From Herbaspirillum sp. RTI4 (lineage in GTDB: Bacteria; Pseudomonadota; Gammaproteobacteria; Burkholderiales; Burkholderiaceae_D): 64,000 nt of DNA. The DNA is taken from contig NZ_JAVIWQ010000002.1 in assembly GCF_034313965.1 (NCBI RefSeq), forward strand, positions 744,001 through 808,000, in the 5' to 3' direction. Below, piece after piece: positions 57,476-64,000 of this stretch. Position 1 is the stretch's first letter; every line of letters starts with the position of its first letter. The position numbers and the translations under genes were made by a program. The notes under the pieces were generated by a model, which was given only the letters and a program-made list of their open reading frames with translations, was not told the DNA's origin and searched no databases.

Positions 57476-58690
57476 ATGTTGTTGAAATTACGGATAGCGC
57501 TGACGCTTGGCACCGCCTTGCTCGGCGGACTGAGCGGATTGTGCGCCCACGCGCAGGCAAATACAACCGTCGTCACCGATCCGGCCCCCATAGCGGCTGG
57601 GCCGGTCAGGGTTGCGCTGCTGCTGCCCTTGCATTCCGGTGTGTTTGGCGCGGCGGCCGATGCGGTACGCACCGGTTTTTTAACCGCGTATGAATTCGAT
57701 AAACAGCAGATCACCGTCAACATCGTCGAAACCGGCGACACGGCGCAACAAATGCTGACTGCCTACACCGCGGCCATTGCCGCCAACGATATCGTGGTTG
57801 GGCCGCTGTCGCGCAGTGGTGTGACGGCAGTGGCGCAAAGCGGTCAGGTCAGCAAGCCGACTATCGCACTGACGCAGCCCGACCTCGTCAGCGAGGTCGG
57901 AATCGTCTTGCCGCAGCAATTGCTCTTGCTGGGTCTGTCCGTCGAGGATGAGGCGCGGCAAGTGGCGCAATGGGTGGAGCGGGAGAAAACACCGGGCAAG
58001 ATATTTACCTTGTCCACGTCTTTGTCCTGGCAGCGGCGTGCGGCCAAGGCGTTCTCGCAACAGGCGCAGCGAATGGGCATGCAAGTGGAATCGCTGGAAG
58101 TAACCAGCGCGGGCAATGCTCTCAATGCAGGCGGGCTGGCGCAATTGCAGCAACGCTTGCAGGCGGAAAAGCCAGCCCTGATTTTTGCCGCGCTCGATGC
58201 GGCACAGGCCAAGCAACTGCGCAATGCGATCGGCGGCGAGATACCGGTGTATGGCACGTCACAGCTCAATCCGCTGACTCTGGCGGATCAGGCGACCGCC
58301 GTCGCGGCACCAAAGGCAGACGAGATCTCGGGGGTGGCTGCGATTGCCGACAATCCCGTGAGTGAAAAACTTGCCGATCTCAATGGCGTCCGCTTTGTCG
58401 ACATTCCCTGGCAATTGCAGCGCGATTCGGTGGCGGTCACCACGTATCCGCGCCGTATTGTCAGCGCCGGCGAAAAGCACGACGCCGATCTCGAACGCTT
58501 ATATGCGCTTGGCATCGATGCTTACCGCGTGGCGCGCCAATTGGCGGGTCGCCGTTACGTATTTGACCTCGATGGTGCTACCGGCAAACTGAGCATCGAC
58601 ATGCAGCATGGTGCGACCAGCATGCAGCGCATTGAAACTCCGGGGGTGTATCAGGACGGCTTGCCGGTGCCGCTGGCGGATCAGCGTTAA
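57476..58690 (+). CDS. LppC/LpoA-like penicillin-binding protein activator
   Basis: 404 residues, ATG with GGAGA 6 nt before. Signal peptide (TALLGGLSGLCAHAQA) ending in AHA-QA; the Cys there is not in a proper lipobox, so the protein may be soluble in the periplasm, unlike E. coli LpoA. The rest is the periplasmic-binding-protein-like LppC domain (VALLLPLHSGVFGAAADAVRTGF, VVGPLSRSGV). LpoA activates PBP1A. Position between rsmI and yraN is the E. coli yraM order. This version lacks the N-terminal TPR domain of LpoA. Confidence 0.85.
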   Translation: MLLKLRIALTLGTALLGGLSGLCAHAQANTTVVTDPAPIAAGPVRVALLLPLHSGVFGAAADAVRTGFLTAYEFDKQQITVNIVETGDTAQQMLTAYTAAIAANDIVVGPLSRSGVTAVAQSGQVSKPTIALTQPDLVSEVGIVLPQQLLLLGLSVEDEARQVAQWVEREKTPGKIFTLSTSLSWQRRAAKAFSQQAQRMGMQVESLEVTSAGNALNAGGLAQLQQRLQAEKPALIFAALDAAQAKQLRNAIGGEIPVYGTSQLNPLTLADQATAVAAPKADEISGVAAIADNPVSEKLADLNGVRFVDIPWQLQRDSVAVTTYPRRIVSAGEKHDADLERLYALGIDAYRVARQLAGRRYVFDLDGATGKLSIDMQHGATSMQRIETPGVYQDGLPVPLADQR

Positions 58691-58695
58691 ACGGC

Positions 58696-59073
58696 GTGGC
58701 ACTACCTGCTTCTCGACCATCAGGGCAGACCGACCGCCAAGTGACCGGTGCTGCCGCCGAGCAGTCTGCGCTGGATTATCTGGCGCAGCAGCACCTGCGC
58801 TTAGTGATGCGTAATTTTCGTTGCAAGGGCGGCGAAATTGACCTTGTCATGCAAGACGGCGAGGTGCTGGTCTTTGTGGAAGTACGCTGGCGCGCCAGCG
58901 CGCAATTTGGCGGGGCGGCCGCCAGCGTAACCCGCAGCAAGCAAAACCGGCTTATCATTGCAGCGCACACATTCCTCGCGCGCTACCGCGCACCGCCGCC
59001 GTGTCGCTTCGATGTGGTGGCCTTCGAAAGCGGCCGGATGGTCTGGTTAAAAAACGCCATCGAAGCCGGCTGA
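58696..59073 (+). CDS. yraN: YraN family (UPF0102) endonuclease-like protein
   Basis: 125 residues from a GTG 5 nt past the previous stop. Restriction-endonuclease-like fold with GGEIDLVMQDGEVLVFVEVRWR (acidic metal-binding residues) and FDVVAFE. In vivo role unknown; a role in DNA exchange or repair has been proposed for relatives. Part of the yraM-yraN-diaA-dolP run. Confidence 0.92.
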   Translation: MALPASRPSGQTDRQVTGAAAEQSALDYLAQQHLRLVMRNFRCKGGEIDLVMQDGEVLVFVEVRWRASAQFGGAAASVTRSKQNRLIIAAHTFLARYRAPPPCRFDVVAFESGRMVWLKNAIEAG

Positions 59074-59122
59074 TGTCCATGTGGACGATGGTTTTACCTC
59101 TTTTCTTCTTATCTCTATCCCT

Positions 59123-59719
59123 ATGACAAATCAACGAATCATTGCCCACTTCCAGGAAAGTGCAGAGCTGAAAATACAATCCGCTGCGGTCCTGGCACAA
59201 CCGATCGCCCAGGCGATTGACGTGATGTTCGTCGCCTTGTCGAACGGTAATAAGATTCTTGCCTGTGGCAATGGCGGCTCGGCCGCCGACTGTCAGCATT
59301 TCGCCGCTGAACTGGTGGGACGCTTCGAGCGCGAACGTCTGCCGCTGCCGGCAATGGCGCTGACGACCGATACCTCCATCCTGACGGCCGTTGGCAACGA
59401 CTACAGTTATCTGGAAATTTTTTCCAAGCAAGTACAAGCTTTTGGTCAGGCCGGCGATGTATTGCTGGCGTTTTCAACTTCGGGCAATTCGGCCAATGTG
59501 CTGGCCGCTATCGACGTGGCGCTGGAGCGCGACATGCGCGTCGTGGCGTTGACCGGCAAGGGCGGCGGCGCAATCGGCAAACGGATTACCGAGGCGGATG
59601 TCCATATCTGCGTACCACACGACCGTACAGCGCGCATCCAGGAAGTGCATCTGGTGACGCTGCACTGCATCTGCGACGGCATTGACGTCGCTCTATTTGG
59701 AGGTGATTTGAATGATTGA
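59123..59719 (+). CDS. diaA: SIS-domain protein DiaA / GmhA-like
   Basis: 198 residues. SIS fold with ILACGNGGSAADCQHFAAELVGRFER (residues 45-70), LAFSTSGNSANVLAAI and DRTARIQEVHL. It may be DiaA, which binds DnaA and helps initiation, or phosphoheptose isomerase GmhA; both share the sequence pattern. Position between yraN and the BON lipoprotein favours DiaA. Overlaps the next gene by 8 nt. Confidence 0.9.
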   Translation: MTNQRIIAHFQESAELKIQSAAVLAQPIAQAIDVMFVALSNGNKILACGNGGSAADCQHFAAELVGRFERERLPLPAMALTTDTSILTAVGNDYSYLEIFSKQVQAFGQAGDVLLAFSTSGNSANVLAAIDVALERDMRVVALTGKGGGAIGKRITEADVHICVPHDRTARIQEVHLVTLHCICDGIDVALFGGDLND

Positions 59720-60401
59720 AGTAACTACTGCAACAAACGCAATGAAGGTGAATGTACCGACGGCATCGCGCGTTAATCGCTTGAAACGGCCACTGGCTAC
59801 CTTGGCCATCTGCGGCATGCTGGGACTGGGTTTGCAAGGTTGTTTCGGGGTGCTGGCAGGTGGCGCACTGGTGGGGGCGTTTTCCGCCTCTGATCGCCGC
59901 ACGGTGGGCGCGCAGACGGAAGACAAGGGCATCATCATCAAGGGCGAATCGCGCATCCCCGGTGTGGTTGCTGCAGGTTCGCACGTAAACGTGACCAGCT
60001 ACAACCGCAAGGTATTGCTGACCGGTGAAGTGCCGGATGAGAAATCGAAACAGGCTGCCGCGGCTGAAACAAGAGACATTCCTAACGTGCAAGGGGTGTT
60101 CAATGAATTGCAAATATCAGGCGCTAGCAGCTTCGGTTCGCGTTCCAGCGATGCGCTGATCACGAGCAAGGTACTGGCCAGCTTTGTCGATGCCAAGGAT
60201 GTTTTTTCCAACGCCTATAAAGTCGTGACGGAAAATGGCGTCGTCTTTCTGCTGGGTCGGGTCACGCAGCGCGAAGCAACGCGCGGTGCTGAAATCGTCA
60301 GCGGTGTGAGCGGTGTGCAAAAAGTGGTGACGCTGTTTGAAATTATTTCCGAAGATGATTTGAAACAAAACGACCGCCAATCAGGTAAACAGGCGGAATA
60401 A
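59712..60401 (+). CDS. dolP: BON-domain outer membrane lipoprotein DolP/YraP
   Basis: 229 residues; ATG with GGAGGTG 6 nt before, overlapping diaA. Signal peptide with lipobox GLQGC (C44), then two BON domains (VNVTSYNRKVLLTGEVPDEK... and YKVVTENGVVFLLGRVTQREA...VSGVSGVQKVVTLFE). DolP sits at the outer membrane and division site and keeps envelope integrity. Last gene of the yraM group. Confidence 0.94.
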   Translation: MIEVTTATNAMKVNVPTASRVNRLKRPLATLAICGMLGLGLQGCFGVLAGGALVGAFSASDRRTVGAQTEDKGIIIKGESRIPGVVAAGSHVNVTSYNRKVLLTGEVPDEKSKQAAAAETRDIPNVQGVFNELQISGASSFGSRSSDALITSKVLASFVDAKDVFSNAYKVVTENGVVFLLGRVTQREATRGAEIVSGVSGVQKVVTLFEIISEDDLKQNDRQSGKQAE

Positions 60402-60498
60402 TCGTCTGAGGTCGTAAGCAAGGCCGCTCGCGTCGGATTCGTCCGGGCGGCCTATAATGACGGCAGACAGTATTCCCGCCTCCTTTCAGGATATTCCC

Positions 60499-61032
60499 AT
60501 GGACTCCCCGACTACCGTTGTTGCCGTATCGCGCAATCGCCTTTGGATCAAGCTGGCTTGCGCCATGGTCGCTACCGCGCTGGCGGTGTTTGCGTATTCC
60601 ACCATGTCAGGCCACAAGGCTGCGCCGGATGTGAGTTTCGTCCAGCTGGACGGGCAGAAGCTGGCATTGAAGGATTTGCGCGGCAAAGTGGTGATGGTCA
60701 ATTTCTGGGCGACCAGCTGCACCACTTGCGTGGGTGAAATGCCGAAAATGGTAGAGACCTACAACAAATACAAAGACCAGGGCCTGGATTTCGTCGCCGT
60801 GGCCATGAGTTACGATCCGCCGAACTATGTGCTGAACTATGCCCAGACACGCAAGCTGCCGTTCCGCGTGGCGCTCGATTCTACGGATCAGCTGGCGAAT
60901 GCCTTCGGTGATGTGAAGCTGACCCCCACCACGTTTCTGATCGACAAGCAGGGGCGGATTATCCGCAAATTCGTCGGCGAACCGGAATTTGCGCAGTTGC
61001 ATCAATTGATAGAAAAAGAACTGGCGGCCTGA
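60499..61032 (+). CDS. TlpA-family thioredoxin-like protein
   Basis: 177 residues. One N-terminal membrane anchor (LACAMVATALAVFAY, residues 19-33), then a thioredoxin fold with VVMVNFWATSCTTCVGEMP: C74 and C77 flank TT, not the common PP or GP. cis-Pro region LTPTTFLID. Periplasmic reductant or redox sensor. The TATAAT at 60453-60458 overlaps an in-frame upstream ATG, so I start at the ATG preceded by AGGA at 8 nt. Confidence 0.9.
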   Translation: MDSPTTVVAVSRNRLWIKLACAMVATALAVFAYSTMSGHKAAPDVSFVQLDGQKLALKDLRGKVVMVNFWATSCTTCVGEMPKMVETYNKYKDQGLDFVAVAMSYDPPNYVLNYAQTRKLPFRVALDSTDQLANAFGDVKLTPTTFLIDKQGRIIRKFVGEPEFAQLHQLIEKELAA

Positions 61033-61076
61033 TTTACTGACCGTGAAAGAGGGGAAGGCAAGAGCGCATTCCCCCG

Positions 61077-61098
61077 CCGCCGTGAGGCGGTTTTTTTT
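61077..61098 (+). terminator. Rho-independent terminator after the TlpA-like gene
   Basis: CCGCC GTGA GGCGG hairpin followed by eight T, 44 nt past the stop. Confidence 0.88.
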
Positions 61099-61103
61099 CG
61101 CCC

Positions 61104-61958
61104 TTACATCCCCTGCATCTGCTGCAGGCGCTGCACCCGTTCCTCTTCCTCCTGGCGGGCGAGTTCGATTTCACGGATCACCGCGCCGACGTCAGCCGGG
61201 CGGGTATCGAGCTGGACGATGCCGGTCAGCACGGTATCAGGCGTCAGCAATCCGGCGGTGTACAGCGCCCAGATTTCCTTGCCGTATTGGGTCGCGGCCA
61301 GTTGCGGGGCGACATTGCCGAAGAAGGTGGCCAGATTGGCGACATCGCGTTCCAGCATCGGTTGCGCTTCGGTATTGCTGGCGGCATCAATGGCTTGCGG
61401 CAAGTCGATGATGACCGGGCCGTGCTCGTCGACCAGGATGTTGTATTCCGACAGATCGCCGTGGATGATGCCGGCGCACAGCATCAGCACGACCTGCCGC
61501 AGCAGCTGCGCGTGATAATCGAGCGCCATTGCTTCCGTGAGTTCGACATCGTTGAGGCGCGGCGCGGCGTTGCCGTCGGCATCAGTCACCAGATCCATCA
61601 GCAAGACACCCTCGAAGCAAATGTAAGGCGTCGGCACGCGCACGCCGGCAGCGGCCAATCGATAGAGCGCATCGACTTCGGCGTTCTGCCAGGATTCTTC
61701 TTGCATCTTGCGACCGTAACGGCTGCCTTTTTCCATGGCGCGCGCCTGACGGCTGTTCTTGACCTTGCGGCCTTCCTGATAGGCGGCGGCCTGATGGAAA
61801 CTGCGCTGGTTCGCCTCCTTATAGACTTTGGCGCAACGCGTTTCTTCGCCGCAGCGCACGACATAGACGGTGGCTTCCTTGCCGCTCATCAGCTGGCGCA
61901 GCACTGAATCGATCAATCCTTCTTCGACCAATGGCTGGATTCTTTTTGGTATTTTCAT
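61104..61958 (-). CDS. RIO-type serine/threonine kinase
   Basis: 284 residues. RIO1 fold: GKEATVYVV (residues 26-34) as the nucleotide loop, K44, catalytic loop IIHGDLSEYNILV (H166, D168, N173) and metal-binding D185 (VIIDLPQA). Bacterial RIO kinases are of unknown role; eukaryotic ones work in ribosome assembly. A C-terminal Glu/Gln/Arg-rich helix follows. Convergent with the TlpA-like gene. Confidence 0.88.
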   Translation of the reverse strand: MKIPKRIQPLVEEGLIDSVLRQLMSGKEATVYVVRCGEETRCAKVYKEANQRSFHQAAAYQEGRKVKNSRQARAMEKGSRYGRKMQEESWQNAEVDALYRLAAAGVRVPTPYICFEGVLLMDLVTDADGNAAPRLNDVELTEAMALDYHAQLLRQVVLMLCAGIIHGDLSEYNILVDEHGPVIIDLPQAIDAASNTEAQPMLERDVANLATFFGNVAPQLAATQYGKEIWALYTAGLLTPDTVLTGIVQLDTRPADVGAVIREIELARQEEEERVQRLQQMQGM

Positions 61959-62033
61959 AGATAGGGCAGCAATGTAGGTAAAGGAACATCTGATGAAACT
62001 ATTGCGCGGCGCGATCTCCGATTGGTGCGCGCA

Positions 62034-63422
62034 TCAGGTGGCCGCAATGAAGCGCATCTTGAAATTCCGGCCCTTGATATTGCCTTCGCTCAACTGCGCG
62101 TAGGCTTGCTTGGCGCTGTCGCGATGCAAGGCGACATAGGTGATGAATTCGAACACATTGATCTTGCCGATCTTGTCCTTGCTCAAGCCGGCGTCGCCGG
62201 TCAATGCGCCAAGGATATCGCCCGGGCGCAGCTTGTCTTTTTTGCCGCCCATGATGAGCAGCGTGACCATAGGCGCTTGCAAGGCCTGGCCCGGAGCCGC
62301 TTCCAGCGGAGCCAGATCGAACCACTGCACCGGTCCCTTCTGATATTGCTCGATCAGCTTGACCCATTTCTTTTCATTCGGCGCGCACAGACTCAGCGCC
62401 AGTCCCTTTTCCTGACCGCGCCCGGTGCGGCCGACGCGATGGATATGGACTTCGGTATCTTTCGATACATCGACATTGATGACCGCACCCAGCGACTGAA
62501 TATCGAGTCCGCGCGCGGCGACATCGGTGGCGACCAGCACCGAGCAGCTCTGGTTGGAAAACAGCACCAGAATTTCATCGCGCTCCTTTTGCTCCAGTTC
62601 GCCATACAGCGCCAGCGCGGAAAAACCCTGCGCGCGCAATTCCGCCGCCAGTTCGCGGCAATGGATTTTGGTGTTGCAAAAAGCCAGTGTGGAAACCGGT
62701 TTGTAATGGTTCAGCAGCTGCGCCACGGCCGCATTGCGGCCCTTGTCGCTGACGTCATAAAAACGCTGTTCGATGCGCGCGCCGTCATGCTGCGCTTCGA
62801 CTTTGATTTCGGTCGGATTTTGCAGAAAGGCAGCGCTGGCCTTGCGGATATCCTCGGCATAGGTAGCGGAAAACAGCAGCGTCTGGCGACGCGTCGGGCA
62901 GGCGCTGACAATGCCGGAAATTTCTTCGTGAAATCCCATATCCACCATACGGTCGGCCTCGTCCAGCACCAGTGTCTGCACATGCGACAAATCGATGGTG
63001 CCGCGGCCAATATGGTCGCGAATCCGGCCCGGTGTGCCTACGACGATATGCGCGCCATGTTCCAGCGATGCGATTTGCGGACGCATAGGCGCGCCGCCGC
63101 ACAGGGTCAGCACCTTGATATTGTCGGCAAAGCGCGCCAGCCGGCGCAATTCATTCGATACCTGGTCGGCCAGTTCCCGCGTCGGGCATAGCACCAGCGC
63201 CTGAATCGCAAAATAAGTCGGATTCAGTTTGAACAGGATGCCGATACCGAAGGCGGCGGTTTTCCCGCTGCCGGTTTTGGCCTGCGCAATCAGATCGCGG
63301 CCTTCGAGAATCAGCGGCAGGCTCTTGGCCTGAATGTCCGTCATCTCGTGATAGGCGAGCAGCTCGAGGTTGCTCAGGAGTGCCTGCGGTAATGGCAGGT
63401 CGGAAAAGGGGGAAACGGTCAT
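62034..63422 (-). CDS. dbpA: ATP-dependent RNA helicase DbpA
   Basis: 462 residues. DEAD-box core: AKTGSGKTA, PTRELADQV, TPGRIRDHI, VLDEADRM, SAT and HRVGRTGRG. The C-terminal domain (VTLLIMGGKKDKLRPGDILGALTG ... GKINVFEFITYVAL) is the RNA-binding part by which DbpA recognises hairpin 92 of 23S rRNA during large-subunit assembly. Start at MTVSPFSDLPLPQALL; the upstream frame is not conserved. Confidence 0.96.
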   Translation of the reverse strand: MTVSPFSDLPLPQALLSNLELLAYHEMTDIQAKSLPLILEGRDLIAQAKTGSGKTAAFGIGILFKLNPTYFAIQALVLCPTRELADQVSNELRRLARFADNIKVLTLCGGAPMRPQIASLEHGAHIVVGTPGRIRDHIGRGTIDLSHVQTLVLDEADRMVDMGFHEEISGIVSACPTRRQTLLFSATYAEDIRKASAAFLQNPTEIKVEAQHDGARIEQRFYDVSDKGRNAAVAQLLNHYKPVSTLAFCNTKIHCRELAAELRAQGFSALALYGELEQKERDEILVLFSNQSCSVLVATDVAARGLDIQSLGAVINVDVSKDTEVHIHRVGRTGRGQEKGLALSLCAPNEKKWVKLIEQYQKGPVQWFDLAPLEAAPGQALQAPMVTLLIMGGKKDKLRPGDILGALTGDAGLSKDKIGKINVFEFITYVALHRDSAKQAYAQLSEGNIKGRNFKMRFIAAT

Positions 63423-63591
63423 GGTGATAGCGCTGGCAGCGTGAAGAAGGAGGCAGTCTAACAGGCGCAGGGACTCGCCGCGGCGGCAAACGGATGAAAG
63501 CGCTGAAAACAGGCCCGGCATTGTTGTCTGGGGGCACGTTTAAGGCTGGAATGGCGCGTCGATACGTGTCAGACGGGTGGACGGCCGGTCA

Positions 63592-63625
63592 CAAAAAAAC
63601 AGGGCCGACTATGCATCGGCCCTGT
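63592..63625 (-). terminator. Rho-independent terminator of the chemoreceptor gene
   Basis: Perfect 10-bp stem ACAGGGCCGA / TCGGCCCTGT. Read on the minus strand it is followed by seven T, so it ends transcription from the gene to its right. Confidence 0.85.
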
Positions 63626-63707
63626 TCTTATTTCGTCTTCGCCATCCAGTGAGGAGAATTACCTAGCTTTGATGATTTACCTTGGATTGCTTGCCTTATT
63701 GCCAGCC

Positions 63708-64000
63708 TTAGAAGGTTTCCCAGTCGGACTCGTTGGACGGTGCGGAAGGGGACTTAGGTGCCGCCTTTTTCTCGATCGCGATGCTGGATTTTGCCGCCGT
63801 TACCTTGGGTGTGGCAGGGCTGACGTCGATCGTTCGCTTGGCCATGGCGGGCGCTGGTCGTGCAGACGCGGCGGGTGCGGCGGGCTGCTTCCGTGCGGGT
63901 GCCGATGTGGTCGATGGTATCGATGAATCAATCTGGAACTGACTGACCAGTGCTTCCAGCGTGCTGGCCTGATCTTGCAGCGATTGCGCCGTCGATGCCG
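63708..64000 (-). CDS. Methyl-accepting chemotaxis protein, C-terminal end (partial)
   Basis: Runs off the window edge; only the last 97 codons are visible. The first ones (AQSLQDQASTLEALVSQFQ) match the end of the MCP signalling coiled coil. Then comes a linker rich in Ala, Pro, Ser and Lys, and the chain ends NESDWETF, the pentapeptide that docks CheR and CheB. So this is a receptor with a flexible tether for its own methylation enzymes. Ligand domain lies outside the window. Confidence 0.85.
   Translation of the reverse strand, partial: ASTAQSLQDQASTLEALVSQFQIDSSIPSTTSAPARKQPAAPAASARPAPAMAKRTIDVSPATPKVTAAKSSIAIEKKAAPKSPSAPSNESDWETF

Overview
The window carries 64 kb of a betaproteobacterial chromosome. 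The ribosomal operon architecture (16S, tRNA-Ile, tRNA-Ala, 23S, 5S), a 16S text of Oxalobacteraceae type (Herminiimonas/Janthinobacterium/Collimonas-like, judged by eye), and the gene orders def-dprA-smg-topB, gatCAB facing mreBCD-mrdAB-rlpA, and rsmI facing yraM-yraN-diaA-dolP all point to Burkholderiales. Genus is an inference; no search was possible.

Region 1 (1-12,419) holds two rrn operons in direct tandem. The first is cut by the window start (3' part of 16S onwards); the second is complete. The shared text, from inside 16S to just past the terminator, repeats with a period of 7,976 bp and looks identical. The spacer between them is a pile of IS3-family elements: a short remnant of one, a second one truncated, and a third apparently intact one sitting inside the second. 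A strong rrn promoter and RNase III processing stems of operon 2 are visible.

Region 2 (12,532-19,241, minus strand) is a complete urease cluster ureDABCEFG. Its upstream gap has a sigma-54-type promoter and NtrC-like inverted repeats, which suggests control by nitrogen status. A diiron ferritin-like protein gene lies upstream of it.

Region 3 (19,454-36,542) is mixed metabolism and transport: a Bcr/CflA exporter, the translation factor EttA, a DUF4337 membrane protein, HisC, two more MFS transporters, an alpha/beta hydrolase, a nitronate monooxygenase-like enzyme, two metallo-beta-lactamase-fold hydrolases, a YchJ-family protein, a 2-hydroxychromene-2-carboxylate isomerase-like protein, AceK, and isovaleryl-CoA dehydrogenase with its MerR-type regulator LiuR. 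Two perfect palindromes fit LiuR operators.

Region 4 (36,609-49,999) is housekeeping: def, dprA, smg, topB, xthA, pyrE, gatCAB and mreB. Between topB and xthA sits the most unusual gene of the window, a 377-residue protein whose C-terminal half carries the His / Asn / Gln / Cys-Gly pattern of clan CE cysteine proteases (Ulp1, ElaD, SseL, ChlaDub type).

Region 5 (48,956-63,422) is cell envelope and RNA metabolism: mreBCD, mrdA, mrdB and rlpA form the elongasome cluster; then an SMR transporter, rsmI, a LppC/LpoA-like protein, yraN, diaA, a BON-domain lipoprotein, a TlpA-like thioredoxin, a RIO kinase and dbpA. The window ends inside a chemoreceptor gene, of which only the C-terminal tail, ending in the CheR/CheB docking peptide DWETF, is visible on the minus strand.
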